From Endozoicomonas elysicola (lineage in GTDB: Bacteria > Pseudomonadota > Gammaproteobacteria > Pseudomonadales > Endozoicomonadaceae): 64,000 bases of DNA. Both the position numbers and the translations under genes were made by a program. How positions within the stretch are numbered: the first letter of the stretch is position 1; every line of letters begins with the position of its first letter. Shown here piece after piece: positions 29,830-39,646 of the stretch. The notes under the pieces are model-generated. The model saw only the letters and a list, made by a program, of their open reading frames with translations, did not search any database and was not told where the DNA came from. The DNA lies in contig NZ_JOJP01000001.1 in assembly GCF_000710775.1 (NCBI RefSeq), forward strand, positions 587,400-651,399, read 5' to 3'.

Positions 29830-31110
29830 TTAGATATTTTCTGCGGCCTTGATAATGGCGGGTGCCATTTCCTGAAACATCATTAATGCCATTCTTGGTG
29901 TTTCTGGCCGGGCGTAACTGCCGGCAGTAGCGATGACAGTGCCAGAATCTTTGTCCATGATCACACTCTGTCCATGTATGCCAACCATCGCGAGCATTTT
30001 TCGGCCTTTGATATTCATTACCCGGAACTGGTCTTTATACCAGGCGTCAGGAGCAAGGTGAGATTCTTTGTTGTACTTCCAGGCAGATCGAACCTCATCA
30101 TTGCCTTCCATCAGGTTGTCAATAAATGCCTTGGGAATGATCTGTTCACCCTGATTGTTTTTGCCATCATTCAGGAGCATCCGGCCGACTTTTGCCAGAT
30201 CTCTGGTCGTGATATTCAGACCACCGGATGCAACAACATAACCAGTGGGGTCTGATTGCCATACAGCATTGCTCTCTACACCAAGATGACTCCAGACTTT
30301 TTCAGAAAATAACTCTGGAAGCTTTTTGCCCATTGTTTTTTCAACGACTAAACCAAGAACTTCGGTATTAATGCATTGGTATTGGTAAGCCTGACCTGTT
30401 GGATATTGTCTGGCTTTTACGGTCTTGGCGTATTCGATGGTGCCTTTCAACCGCCCTTCGACGTAACCATTCCACTCCTGAGCGTGAGTCATTGCATGAT
30501 CCCATGACAGGCCAGGTGCAATATTGACTTTAATGCCAGAGCGCATGTCGGAAACTTCCTGAACGGTGCTGTTGGCAAAAGCAGACCCTTTTAGCTCTGG
30601 CAGATAGTCCTGAACCTGCCGGCTCATATCCAGTTTGCCCTCCTCAACCGCTATGGCGGCCAGCATACTGGTGAATGATTTGGTTACGGACATGACCAGT
30701 GTTTTACTGTCTGGAGACAAGCCATTCCAGTAATGCTCATGAATCAGGTTATCCCCTTTGAGTACAACCATGGCATTGTTGTGAAGTCGGTCGCGCAGTA
30801 AGACCTCAAGACTTAATGGACCGTCCGCATCGTTGACCTGTATTTCTTTTAAATTCAGTTTTTCTTGTGCTTTCCATTGCTCTGACGGGTGACCAGATTT
30901 CTCAATGGTGTAGGAGTGAGTAAATTTCCAGGCATTCTGGAAGCTGGCAGTGGCCATCTCACCGCTATCCCAGTTTTCCTGGGTCAGGCCATAGTTTTTA
31001 ACCTGATTGAGAAAGCTTGCATCAGGTCCATTCAGCTCAAGAGCGCTTGCAAACACTGATGTCAAGATTAGAGAAGCTAAGAGGCCTGCTTTTTTAACTT
31101 TTGTTTTCAT
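29830..31110 (-). CDS. Secreted serine beta-lactamase-fold hydrolase
   Basis: A 426-residue protein with a signal peptide (hydrophobic 9-24). The SxxK motif SVTK at 141-144 gives the nucleophile Ser141, Tyr242/Tyr244 with Asn248 take the YxN place, and HGQS near the C-terminus replaces KTG. This pattern matches class C-like esterases and 6-aminohexanoate-dimer hydrolases (NylB type) rather than a classical beta-lactamase. Lying next to another amide hydrolase it may belong to scavenging of amides or esters in the periplasm. The LysR gene is divergent from it. Confidence 0.78.
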   Translation of the reverse strand: MKTKVKKAGLLASLILTSVFASALELNGPDASFLNQVKNYGLTQENWDSGEMATASFQNAWKFTHSYTIEKSGHPSEQWKAQEKLNLKEIQVNDADGPLSLEVLLRDRLHNNAMVVLKGDNLIHEHYWNGLSPDSKTLVMSVTKSFTSMLAAIAVEEGKLDMSRQVQDYLPELKGSAFANSTVQEVSDMRSGIKVNIAPGLSWDHAMTHAQEWNGYVEGRLKGTIEYAKTVKARQYPTGQAYQYQCINTEVLGLVVEKTMGKKLPELFSEKVWSHLGVESNAVWQSDPTGYVVASGGLNITTRDLAKVGRMLLNDGKNNQGEQIIPKAFIDNLMEGNDEVRSAWKYNKESHLAPDAWYKDQFRVMNIKGRKMLAMVGIHGQSVIMDKDSGTVIATAGSYARPETPRMALMMFQEMAPAIIKAAENI

Positions 31111-31420
31111 TTTCTTCGACGCTCCCTATAAATTATGTGGCCATTTTGATGCCTTTTAATCAGAGGGGCATGTCAGACTCTGTCATGAAAAAGTTACAGG
31201 TCTCTATTATTATTTTGTTGGTCAGGAATAGAGAGTGTGAGGGGCTGTCTGTGAACGGCGATAGAAGATTCCATTCTTTGTTCTACGCTGAGCACTATAA
31301 AAAGTACCAGTTTGAGTAAGGCATCATATTAAAACTTGCGCTGCACTCATACTTTAAATGAAACGACAATGACATAATAAAAACTTTCATACATTCAAAG
31401 GTTTCTTGGGGGAGAATGTA
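31111..31420. other. Divergent promoter region
   Basis: A 310-bp gap between the serine hydrolase and the LysR gene. No unambiguous LysR box (T-N11-A) stands out, and the small frames in it have no ribosome sites. Confidence 0.35.
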
Positions 31421-32299
31421 ATGAAATATAACGCGATTAAAGCGCTTGTTCTTACGCATGATACGGGCTCAATTTCTTCTGCTGCCAGAAGAATGAGAAA
31501 GCCCAGAACAATGGTCAGTAACTGGATTCAGGGATTGGAAGATGACTGGGGAATTTGTCTGTTTGATCGACAGGGTTATAAGCCAGAGCTGACCAAGGAA
31601 GGACAATCCCTGCTAGCTGTGTGCCGCTCGTTATTGGCGGACAAGGAAATGATGGAATTGAAGCTGGCCAGTATTATGCAGGCTGAAGAACAGCGTCTGT
31701 CCATAGGTATGGTCCATGGACTTGATAGCGGTTTTCTCCTGGATCTTGTTGAAGGCTTTGATCAGAAATACCCCTCTCTCAATATCACTATCATTAATGG
31801 TTTTGATGATGAAATATCATCTAAGTTATATAGCGGCGAAGTGGATTTGATTTATGCACTTCTCCGCAACCCGGATCCATCAATATTTAATTGTCATCAG
31901 ACTGGGTTTTGTGATTTTGTTGCAGTCTGTCACCCTCAGCACCCTTTGGCGAAGTATGAGTCGCTGGAGTACACCGATCTCTCAAGTCACCGTCAGATCT
32001 GGCCATTGCGGCATGACTCTCACAGCCTAAACCAGTACCGATTTTCCAATATCTTCTGGCAGGTGCCTGATTATCGAACCTCAATTGATCTGGTTCGCAG
32101 GCAGTTAGGTTGGACTTTTTGTCCAAAAAATTTGGTGATGGATCAAATCAGAAATCAGGAGCTCGTCATTCTTAATCACCCCCAGGCAGTTTTTCAGGTA
32201 CCGATTGGTCTTGCCTGGAGAGCAGATCGTCATCCTGGACCGGTTATGGAATACATTATTGACCGTGTTATCCATAACAAGGGGGATGAAGCTTCTTAA
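31421..32299 (+). CDS. LysR-family transcriptional regulator
   Basis: A 292-residue regulator with an N-terminal winged helix (YNAIKALVLTHDTGSISSAARRMRKPRTMVSNWIQGLE) and a substrate-binding domain. The start at 31421 has GGGGGAGA just upstream; a TTG five codons earlier lies within that ribosome site. Its most likely target is the divergent serine hydrolase gene or the carrier that converges on it. A terminator follows. Confidence 0.88.
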   Translation: MKYNAIKALVLTHDTGSISSAARRMRKPRTMVSNWIQGLEDDWGICLFDRQGYKPELTKEGQSLLAVCRSLLADKEMMELKLASIMQAEEQRLSIGMVHGLDSGFLLDLVEGFDQKYPSLNITIINGFDDEISSKLYSGEVDLIYALLRNPDPSIFNCHQTGFCDFVAVCHPQHPLAKYESLEYTDLSSHRQIWPLRHDSHSLNQYRFSNIFWQVPDYRTSIDLVRRQLGWTFCPKNLVMDQIRNQELVILNHPQAVFQVPIGLAWRADRHPGPVMEYIIDRVIHNKGDEAS

Positions 32300-32327
32300 T
32301 CAAGGGAGGCTTTATTGCCTCTGAAAA

Positions 32328-32359
32328 TGAAAAGCGGAACGTAAATGCTCCGCTTTTCA
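32328..32359. terminator. Terminator between LysR and the antiporter gene
   Basis: The stem tgaaaagcgga / tccgcttttca serves both convergent genes. Confidence 0.8.
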
Positions 32360-32365
32360 ATGCTT

Positions 32366-33685
32366 CTATAAAATCATCGCCGCAATCCAGGCAAATAGGA
32401 TCATGGGAATGTTGTAGTGCATGAACGTTGGAATGACGGTATCACGAATGTGATCATGCTGCCCATCGACATCAAGCCCGGCGGTTGGGCCAATAGTAGA
32501 GTCCGAGGCTGGAGAGCCTGCGTCACCCAGAGCACCGGATGCACCAACAATCGCGGCAGTAGCCAGGGGCGAAAAGCCAAGGGCCAGTGCCAGAGGGACA
32601 TAGAGAGTAGCAATGATGGGAATGGTTGAGAATGAAGAACCAATACCCATGGTGATCAGCAACCCGACAACCAACATTAGAAACGCAGCCAGCGGCTTGC
32701 TGCCAAAAACCAGCTCCTCAACCATGGCCACCAGGGCAGGGATATCCCCCGTTGCTCTGAGCACTTCGGCAAAGCCGGATGCAGAGATCATGATAAACCC
32801 GCAGAGAGCCATCATTCTTACGCCCCGGGCAAAGACATCATCAGCTTCCCGCCAGTTCACAATGCCACCGAGGATCATCATCATAAAGCCTGTAGCAGCA
32901 CCCATAGCCATGGAGTCTGTGAACAGTTGGACACCGAGTGCTGCTGCGATGGATGCCAGAGTAATCAAGACTGCTTTTGGCTCCATGGGCTGCTGGTTTT
33001 CTTCAGCCGTTTCCAGAGCATCCTCTTCAATGTGGTAGTGACGTGGTTTCCGGTACGTCCAGAACACGGCGACAAGCAGACCAATAAACATGCCAAGTAC
33101 TGGAAGAGCCATGGCAGATGGCATCAGGTCAGGGTCAATGTTCAAGCCATTATCGTTAAGGTTGCCCGCCAGGATCTGGGTCAGATAGATATTCCCGAAG
33201 CCAATGGGGACCAGCAGATAGGTCGCAATTAGTCCAAACGACAGTGTGCTTGCTACCGCCCTGCGATCAAGTTGTAAAGAACTGAAAACACCCAGTAACG
33301 GTGGAATCAGAATAGGGATAAAGGCTATGTGGACGGGTACTACATTCTGAGAGGCAAATGCCATCAAAAGGATACTTCCAAGGATTGAGACCCGGATGCC
33401 TGCAGTTTTTCGGGTTTGGGCTACTCTCTGAATAATACGGTCAGCCAGCCATTGGGGAATTCCGGATGCAGATATGGCCATAGCAAAGGCACCAAGCATT
33501 CCATAACTGATGGCGATGCTGGCACCGCCCCCCAAGCCTTCAGTAAAAGCAGTTAGAGTTGCATCAAACCCCAGTCCACCTGCAAGACCACCACCGATAG
33601 CACCTAAAAAAAGTGCGAGTACAACGTTTACACGCAAGACACTCAAGGTCAGCATGATGGCAACAGCCAAAATGACAGCGTTCAT
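32366..33685 (-). CDS. Na+/H+ antiporter-family carrier (YuiF-like)
   Basis: A 439-residue polytopic inner-membrane protein of about 12 helices with the repeated glycine-rich re-entrant segments of the ion transporter superfamily (LSFGLIATYLLVPIGFGN, and GASGALGDAGSPASDSTIGPTAGLDVDGQHDHIRDTV). It resembles the group annotated as Na+/H+ antiporter family, some members of which may carry amino acids. It is unlike the NhaC in this window. Substrate is unproven. Confidence 0.75.
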   Translation of the reverse strand: MNAVILAVAIMLTLSVLRVNVVLALFLGAIGGGLAGGLGFDATLTAFTEGLGGGASIAISYGMLGAFAMAISASGIPQWLADRIIQRVAQTRKTAGIRVSILGSILLMAFASQNVVPVHIAFIPILIPPLLGVFSSLQLDRRAVASTLSFGLIATYLLVPIGFGNIYLTQILAGNLNDNGLNIDPDLMPSAMALPVLGMFIGLLVAVFWTYRKPRHYHIEEDALETAEENQQPMEPKAVLITLASIAAALGVQLFTDSMAMGAATGFMMMILGGIVNWREADDVFARGVRMMALCGFIMISASGFAEVLRATGDIPALVAMVEELVFGSKPLAAFLMLVVGLLITMGIGSSFSTIPIIATLYVPLALALGFSPLATAAIVGASGALGDAGSPASDSTIGPTAGLDVDGQHDHIRDTVIPTFMHYNIPMILFAWIAAMIL

Positions 33686-34283
33686 AGTAATCCAGTTTTG
33701 TTATATTGGTTTGCGATACTTCAATCCACAGCACAATCCATAGCAGATCAGCGTAGAACTCCTTAAGAGCAGTCGCATCCAGCGATTAGTTTTGCCTTGA
33801 GATCTTTTTTTCTAGTTGGAAATTTATATATTCCACATTGAGGCTAGAAGCTCAGGCGATAAAAGTAAATGTGTTCGGGTATGACCGAACCATTAGATCA
33901 ATGGTGGAGATGGTGTCGGTGGGAATGCAGAGAAGAGGCAATAGAAAGGGCAGAGTTACACTGTTCTGATCGGGTGTCAGCACTTCGCATTGTTAGCAGC
34001 TTTCTGGGCAACATCGTTATTTTCTCTGGTCTTTATGCTCTTACAACAGGACTGCAAGCTCAGATATTTAATGCCTGCAGCCGTTCCTAGCAGTAGTTAA
34101 ATTACAATGAACTGTTAGCTCAGGCAATGATTTTTTCTCTTTACAGTTATGAAAAACCAATCACTTTATCTCAATTTAGTTAGATACTCTGGGAAGTGCA
34201 CAATCATATGGTAGGTCTTTCAAATAGGTTGATTATGGGTTGGTAAGCACTTGCCTTTATCTTACTTGGAGTGAAAGTACTCT
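33686..34283. other. Gene-poor stretch before the pst promoter
   Basis: About 600 bp with one doubtful small frame (listed). The remainder is AT-rich without recognised structure. Confidence 0.4.
33869..34090 (+). CDS. Doubtful 73-residue membrane microprotein
   Basis: From ATG at 33869, the frame encodes a Trp/Glu-rich N-terminus followed by one hydrophobic stretch (ALRIVSSFLGNIVIFSGLYAL). No ribosome site is evident and no homologue is recognised, so it may be chance. Confidence 0.25.
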   Translation: MCSGMTEPLDQWWRWCRWECREEAIERAELHCSDRVSALRIVSSFLGNIVIFSGLYALTTGLQAQIFNACSRS

Positions 34284-34317
34284 TTGTCACATTACTGTCA
34301 TATTGATTCTGTATCTT
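34284..34317 (+). promoter_or_regulatory. PhoB-dependent promoter of pstC-pstA-pstB-phoU
   Basis: The Pho box ttgtcac-atta-ctgtcat (15 of 18 to consensus) at 34284-34301 is followed after exactly 10 bp by -10 tatctt at 34312-34317. Transcription should start near 34324, just before the inserted element. Confidence 0.8.
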
Positions 34318-34330
34318 ACGAGCATGATGT

Positions 34331-34504
34331 AGGTTCTGTTGACATAAGTTTGTGGTGCTCAGCTCACAGAGCATCCATACCGGTGTTGTAAGAACTTGAA
34401 AGACGTCAGTATTCCTGCGTTCTTGCGCCCTGGTGCTCAGTGTGGGTATTGGCCTGAGCGCTCTGGCTTGAGCTGAGCCTGACAAACTTATGCCAACAGA
34501 ACCT
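34331..34504. mobile_element. MITE-like element, copy 2 (174 bp), in the pst leader
   Basis: The ends are inverted repeats (aggttctgttgacataagtttgt at left; right end complementary with few changes). The internal core 34381-34428 matches copy 1 in reverse orientation at 41 of 48 positions. It lacks the 100-bp nested palindrome of copy 1. It lies wholly between the predicted pst transcript start and the pstC start codon. Confidence 0.82.
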
Positions 34505-34521
34505 GAAATCCGGCTTGCGCT

Positions 34522-36822
34522 ATGTATCAAAAATCGATAAATAACAGCCCGGGTATTGATTTCAATGCACCGGCACTAAAAAAATATCGTTCTCTGCGCT
34601 TCTTAAAAGACCGTCTTGCCCGCTGGGGGGTCGCCTCTGGGGGGCTTGGCGTTATTCTGGCGATTCTCCTGATTTTCTTTTACCTGCTCTATGAGGTTCT
34701 GCCGCTATTCAAAAGCGCGGAAATTACGCAGGTTTCTTCATACCCATCGATTCAGACATCAGGCGATACGAAAAAAGTACCGATGTTTCTATCAGTCGAA
34801 GAGCAGGCTGAAGTAGCAATGAAAGCAGAGGCTTCCGGTAATCTGCGCTTTTTTTCTGCAGAAACCGGAGAGCGGCTGAAGAATGAGCCTCTGCCGGTAC
34901 CCGCAGGCAGTGAAGTGGCCCAGGTGGTAAAGAGTGATTCCAGTTCCAATCTGATGGCTGCTGGCCTCTCAACAGGGGAGATCATCCTTTTTGAGCAGGG
35001 CTACAGGATTACCTGGCCTGATGACCGCCGGAAGATCACACCAGAAGTCAGCTATCCCTACGACCGCCAGCCCTTGGCAATAAGCGGTTTATCTGCCCCG
35101 GTTTCTCAGCTGGCTATCAGTGATGGTGAGGATAAGCTCTTGGTAGCGGCCAGCATATATAACCAGCTGGTGATGGAGGCTTTTAAGAAGGAAGAGGACT
35201 ATTTAACCGAGTCAGTCACTATTGAGCGGCAGTCAGTTACAGTGCCGGTTGTCAGTGGGCTTTCTGCTGGGGAAGAGCTTGATATCCGTCAGTTACTTAT
35301 TGACCCCGAACAAACCTGGCTTTACGTCCTCAGTGGAAGTAATCAACTGACGATGATCAATATCAACGATATTGATCGTCCTTATATCCATGAGACGCTC
35401 AATCTAACTACTCAGGGAGTAGACGTTACAGAGTTGACGTTCCTGTTAGGCGGCGTGTCCCTGCTGGTTGGCGACTCAGAGGGTAATATCGCTCAGTGGT
35501 TTATGGTTCGTGAGGATGGCAGCCTGAACTTGAAGAGAATTCGCTCTTTCAGTCTCGGTAATGATCCAGTCGACAAGATTGTTCCGGAGCACCGGCGCAA
35601 GGGGTTTCTGGCTTCGGATATTAATGGTCAGGTAGGCTTGTTTTACACGACAGCAAACCGTTCTCTGCTGGTGGAGCCCATGGCTGCTGGTCGAATTGAT
35701 CAAATGGCCGTAGCTCCAAGAGGGAATTATCTGATTCTGGAAAGTCAGGGCGAGACTCAGTTCCTGAAAATTGAGAATGAGCATCCGGAAATTTCCTGGT
35801 CAGCCCTCTGGGGAAAAGTCTGGTATGAGTCTTACAGTCAGCCTGATTATATATGGCAGTCCTCTGCATCAAATAATGACTTTGAGCCCAAACTCAGCCT
35901 GATGCCTTTGTCGTTTGGGACCCTCAAGGCAGCGTTTTACGCTATGTTGCTGGCAGCACCTCTGGCGATTTGCGCGGCAATCTATACAGCTTATTTTATG
36001 GCTCCAGGCATGCGCAGAAAGGTAAAGCCGGTTATCGAGCTGATGGAGGCCCTGCCTACGGTCATTCTTGGTTTTCTTGCTGGACTCTGGCTGGCCCCCC
36101 TGATTGAAAACCAGCTGGTGGGTATTTTCGTCCTGTTGCTCTTTGTGCCTGCCGGCATACTGATATTTGCTTTCGGCTGGGATAGCTTGCCCTCAAGCAT
36201 TCGTCACCGAATTCCTGACGGTATGCAGGCCGGATTGCTGGTTCCCGTGGTGTTAGTCAGTGGTGCTTTGGCCATGTCTCTCAGTTCCAGTCTTGAACTC
36301 TGGCTCTTTGATGATGATATGAGCACCTGGCTGACCACAGAGCTTGGTATTCCCTACGATCAGCGTAATGCCCTGGTCGTAGGATTGGCTATGGGGTTTG
36401 CCGTTATTCCAACCATATTTTCCATCGCGGAAGATGCGATATTCAGTGTGCCTCGGCATCTGACCTACGGTTCTCTGGCTTTGGGAGCAACACCATGGCA
36501 GACCCTGACTCGTGTGGTTCTGTTAACGGCTAGTCCGGGTATTTTCTCTGCGGTGATGATTGGTATGGGAAGGGCTGTGGGTGAAACCATGATCGTACTG
36601 ATGGCGACAGGCAATACACCCATTATGGATGCCAATATTTTTGAAGGAATGCGGACGCTGGCGGCCAATATTGCCGTTGAAATGCCTGAGTCTGAAGTAG
36701 GTAGTAGCCATTACCGAATTCTCTTCCTTGCCGCTCTGGTGCTGTTCCTGTTTACCTTTGTGGTTAACACGGTGGCGGAGATGGTGCGTCATCGTCTCCG
36801 TAAGAAGTACAGCTCACTCTAG
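34522..36822 (+). CDS. pstC: Phosphate ABC transporter permease PstC, long form
   Basis: A 766-residue inner-membrane protein. One helix near 35-58 is followed by a large domain of about 400 residues with beta-propeller-like repeats, then the canonical permease with six helices from about 470. The EAA-type loop is [52 protein letters not shown]. The long extension is known from gammaproteobacteria such as Pseudomonas and is not a recent fusion. It is first gene of the pst operon; 31 bp separate it from pstA. Confidence 0.93.
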   Translation: MYQKSINNSPGIDFNAPALKKYRSLRFLKDRLARWGVASGGLGVILAILLIFFYLLYEVLPLFKSAEITQVSSYPSIQTSGDTKKVPMFLSVEEQAEVAMKAEASGNLRFFSAETGERLKNEPLPVPAGSEVAQVVKSDSSSNLMAAGLSTGEIILFEQGYRITWPDDRRKITPEVSYPYDRQPLAISGLSAPVSQLAISDGEDKLLVAASIYNQLVMEAFKKEEDYLTESVTIERQSVTVPVVSGLSAGEELDIRQLLIDPEQTWLYVLSGSNQLTMININDIDRPYIHETLNLTTQGVDVTELTFLLGGVSLLVGDSEGNIAQWFMVREDGSLNLKRIRSFSLGNDPVDKIVPEHRRKGFLASDINGQVGLFYTTANRSLLVEPMAAGRIDQMAVAPRGNYLILESQGETQFLKIENEHPEISWSALWGKVWYESYSQPDYIWQSSASNNDFEPKLSLMPLSFGTLKAAFYAMLLAAPLAICAAIYTAYFMAPGMRRKVKPVIELMEALPTVILGFLAGLWLAPLIENQLVGIFVLLLFVPAGILIFAFGWDSLPSSIRHRIPDGMQAGLLVPVVLVSGALAMSLSSSLELWLFDDDMSTWLTTELGIPYDQRNALVVGLAMGFAVIPTIFSIAEDAIFSVPRHLTYGSLALGATPWQTLTRVVLLTASPGIFSAVMIGMGRAVGETMIVLMATGNTPIMDANIFEGMRTLAANIAVEMPESEVGSSHYRILFLAALVLFLFTFVVNTVAEMVRHRLRKKYSSL

Positions 36823-36853
36823 GTTGAAGAAGGGAAAGAGGATAGAAATTACC

Positions 36854-38542
36854 ATGAACAATACCCTTCTAAGCACTAGAAAACGCTCTGTAGGTGAATG
36901 GGTTAAAAGTGGCTCCCCTTGGGTGTGGTTAAATGCTGGCGCTGTTGCCATCAGTCTTGTTCTGGTGATTGGACTGCTGGGTTTGATTGCCTTCCGAGGA
37001 TTGGGACACTTCTGGCCAGGCCAGATCATTGTTGCCGATTACCAGCCCCCCGGGCAGACCATCAGAACGGTTGCGGGAGAAATTACCGACAGTGAAGAAG
37101 TGCCTGCAACCCGTCTGGAGTCATCAGGCCTCGACGTGGTTGACGGGCAGGAGCTTTATACCCGCGACTTATTGAAGCAGGGCAACCGGGATCTGAGTGG
37201 TGCTGACTTTGTCTGGATCGTTGATGAGTGGTTAAGCAGCCGGCAGTATCCTGAAAACATCATGGTACTTGAGCGTCGTGAATGGGGTAATTTTTATGGC
37301 TTCCTGGAGTCAGTTCAAGAAGGTGGAGCCACTGTTGTCACTGGTGAATCGGCCTGGACCATCTTCAATGAGCGCTTAGACCGGGCTCTCGTGATTTATG
37401 AAGCGATCTACCAGATTGAAAAGCACGACATTGGTTCAATCAACGCCTCAATAGAGCAGTTGAGGCTGGCAGAGCGCCGTCTGGAGCTGAGTGGTGATAT
37501 TGATCCGGTTCGTCAGGCTGAGATTCAGGCTGAACGCAAGCTACTGAATCAGGAATATCAGCAGCTGGAAACCCAGCTGAGAGATCTTTATCGGGCCTTC
37601 AACCGTGACAGCTTTGTTGCCAGAACGGTTGATGGACAAACGCTGGAACAGCCGATTAGTAAGGTGGTTCGTGCCTATCAGCCCAATACCATGTCATTGA
37701 CTGACAAAATTGGTTTTTACTTTGACAAGGTTGGTGAGTTCATTCTGGATGACCCCAGGGAAGCCAATACCGAAGGCGGTGTATTTCCTGCCATTTTTGG
37801 CACGGTGATGATGGTAATTCTAATGTCCATTATGGTGACTCCTTTCGGTGTGATCGCCGCCGTCTATCTTCGGGAGTACGCTAACCAAGGCTGGATGACC
37901 CGGGCCATTCGAGTGGCTGTAAATAACCTCGCCGGTGTTCCTTCAATTGTTTACGGGGTCTTTGGTCTTGGCTTTTTCATTTACTTCGCCGGAGCAAAAA
38001 TCGATAACCTGTTTTTTGCAGAAGCATTGCCATCACCTACGTTTGGTACTCCGGGGTTGTTGTGGGCATCCATCACACTGGCTCTGTTGACCCTGCCGGT
38101 GGTGATTGTCGCCACGGAAGAGGGGTTGTCCCGTATACCCCGCTCTGTTCGGGAAGGCAGTCTGGCGCTCGGTGCGACCAAGGCAGAAACCCTGTGGCGG
38201 GTAGTGCTGCCCATGGCGAGCCCTGCCATGATGACCGGCTTGATACTGGCGGTTGCCCGTGCAGCAGGGGAGGTAGCACCACTGATGCTGGTGGGGGTTG
38301 TTAAGTTGGCACCCAGCTTACCGCTGGATGGCAACTATCCCTATCTGCATCTTGATCAGAAGTTCATGCATCTTGGCTTTCATATTTTTGACGTTGGTTT
38401 CCAAAGCCCGAATGTAGAAGCAGCCAGACCTCTGGTGTATGCCACTGCGTTGCTGCTGGTGATTGTAATTGCTGTGCTGAATCTGTCCGCCGTTGCTATT
38501 CGCAATCGGTTACGAGAAAAATACAAGAGCCTTGAGGACTGA
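36854..38542 (+). CDS. pstA: Phosphate ABC transporter permease PstA, long form
   Basis: A 562-residue protein from ATG at 36854, chosen because a purine-rich ribosome site (gaaagagga) precedes it and the longer frame overlaps pstC with an unlike sequence. One helix near 25-50 is followed by a periplasmic part with a coiled coil (about 185-250), then the six-helix permease. EAA loop: [49 protein letters not shown]. It pairs with PstC to form the phosphate channel. Confidence 0.93.
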   Translation: MNNTLLSTRKRSVGEWVKSGSPWVWLNAGAVAISLVLVIGLLGLIAFRGLGHFWPGQIIVADYQPPGQTIRTVAGEITDSEEVPATRLESSGLDVVDGQELYTRDLLKQGNRDLSGADFVWIVDEWLSSRQYPENIMVLERREWGNFYGFLESVQEGGATVVTGESAWTIFNERLDRALVIYEAIYQIEKHDIGSINASIEQLRLAERRLELSGDIDPVRQAEIQAERKLLNQEYQQLETQLRDLYRAFNRDSFVARTVDGQTLEQPISKVVRAYQPNTMSLTDKIGFYFDKVGEFILDDPREANTEGGVFPAIFGTVMMVILMSIMVTPFGVIAAVYLREYANQGWMTRAIRVAVNNLAGVPSIVYGVFGLGFFIYFAGAKIDNLFFAEALPSPTFGTPGLLWASITLALLTLPVVIVATEEGLSRIPRSVREGSLALGATKAETLWRVVLPMASPAMMTGLILAVARAAGEVAPLMLVGVVKLAPSLPLDGNYPYLHLDQKFMHLGFHIFDVGFQSPNVEAARPLVYATALLLVIVIAVLNLSAVAIRNRLREKYKSLED

Positions 38543-38547
38543 GCACT

Positions 38548-39588
38548 ATGGCTTATGACGTCATTGATAAAAAGTCGGAAGAGGCTCTTGATGAAAAGCT
38601 GGATGAAAGCCTGAATAAGACTCTGAGAGAGGCACTTACCGTGAAAACCTCCATAACGTATCCTGAAAACAGTCTTGAAAAGCGAGCCAGTATTTCAGTG
38701 GATAGCAGCGCCAATGCTCCTGTTCAGGCCAACAGTCCTGAACAGCCTTCCGGATTCTCCAGGGCTTTTAATCCTGACTCGCTGGGGCGCGGTCGTTCTG
38801 TACTCAATCTTGAGCATGAACCGACCAGTATGGAGGTCTCTGGCCTGAACCTGTTCTATGGCGAGAAGCAGGCACTGTTTGATATCTCCATGAAGATCCC
38901 ACAAAAGCGCGTAACGGCGTTTATCGGACCTTCAGGTTGTGGTAAATCCACGTTGTTACGCAGTATGAATCGGATGAATGATCTGGTGGATGGCTGCCGT
39001 GTGAACGGCCAGATATTGCTCACCAGCTCTTCTGACGATCCGCAAAATATCTACGAGAAATCGGTTAATGTGGCCGACCTTCGTCGTCGGGTTGGGATGG
39101 TATTTCAGAAACCAAACCCATTTCCAAAGAGTATTTATGAGAATGTTGCCTATGGCCTGAGGATTCAGGGCATCAACAAAAAGCGGGTGCTGGATGAGGT
39201 TGTGGAGTGGGCACTGAAAGGGGCGGCTCTCTGGAATGAAGTGAAGGATCGCCTGCATGAAAGTGCACTGGGCCTGTCTGGGGGACAGCAGCAACGCCTG
39301 GTTATTGCCCGGACAATTGCTGTGGAACCCGAAGTATTGCTTCTGGATGAGCCTGCATCGGCACTTGACCCAATATCCACACTGAAGATTGAAGAGTTAA
39401 TCAATGAGCTGAAGTCCAAGTTTACCATTGTGATTGTCACTCATAACATGCAGCAGGCGGCGCGGGTTTCTGACTACACCGCATTTATGTATATGGGGCG
39501 AATGATTGAGTATGGTGATACGGATAGATTGTTCACTAATCCCCGAAAGAAACAGACTGAAGACTATATTACTGGCCGTTATGGCTGA
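38548..39588 (+). CDS. pstB: Phosphate ABC transporter ATPase PstB
   Basis: A 346-residue ATPase with Walker [10 protein letters not shown], signature [16 protein letters not shown] and Walker [14 protein letters not shown]. PstB is usually about 257 residues; here some 90 extra residues precede [23 protein letters not shown]. The extra part is charged, low in hydrophobics and probably disordered, with [16 protein letters not shown]-type repeats at the start. It lies 5 bp after pstA. Confidence 0.95.
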   Translation: MAYDVIDKKSEEALDEKLDESLNKTLREALTVKTSITYPENSLEKRASISVDSSANAPVQANSPEQPSGFSRAFNPDSLGRGRSVLNLEHEPTSMEVSGLNLFYGEKQALFDISMKIPQKRVTAFIGPSGCGKSTLLRSMNRMNDLVDGCRVNGQILLTSSSDDPQNIYEKSVNVADLRRRVGMVFQKPNPFPKSIYENVAYGLRIQGINKKRVLDEVVEWALKGAALWNEVKDRLHESALGLSGGQQQRLVIARTIAVEPEVLLLDEPASALDPISTLKIEELINELKSKFTIVIVTHNMQQAARVSDYTAFMYMGRMIEYGDTDRLFTNPRKKQTEDYITGRYG

Positions 39589-39646
39589 GTGTTGCTGATT
39601 TTCTTCCTAAATCTCAAAGACCCTGAGCAGCCTCGAAGGATTACCC

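Noticed and set aside
29830-31110. A class C antibiotic beta-lactamase
   Set aside because: KTG is replaced by HGQ and the rest is closer to esterase/6-aminohexanoate-dimer hydrolase types; resistance cannot be inferred.
31101-31319. A 72-codon frame in the LysR/hydrolase gap
   Set aside because: It overlaps the 5' end of the hydrolase gene, has no ribosome site, and shows no recognisable protein pattern.
34204-34530. A 108-codon minus-strand frame over the pst leader
   Set aside because: It spans the PhoB promoter and the second MITE-like copy in antisense; explained by those features.
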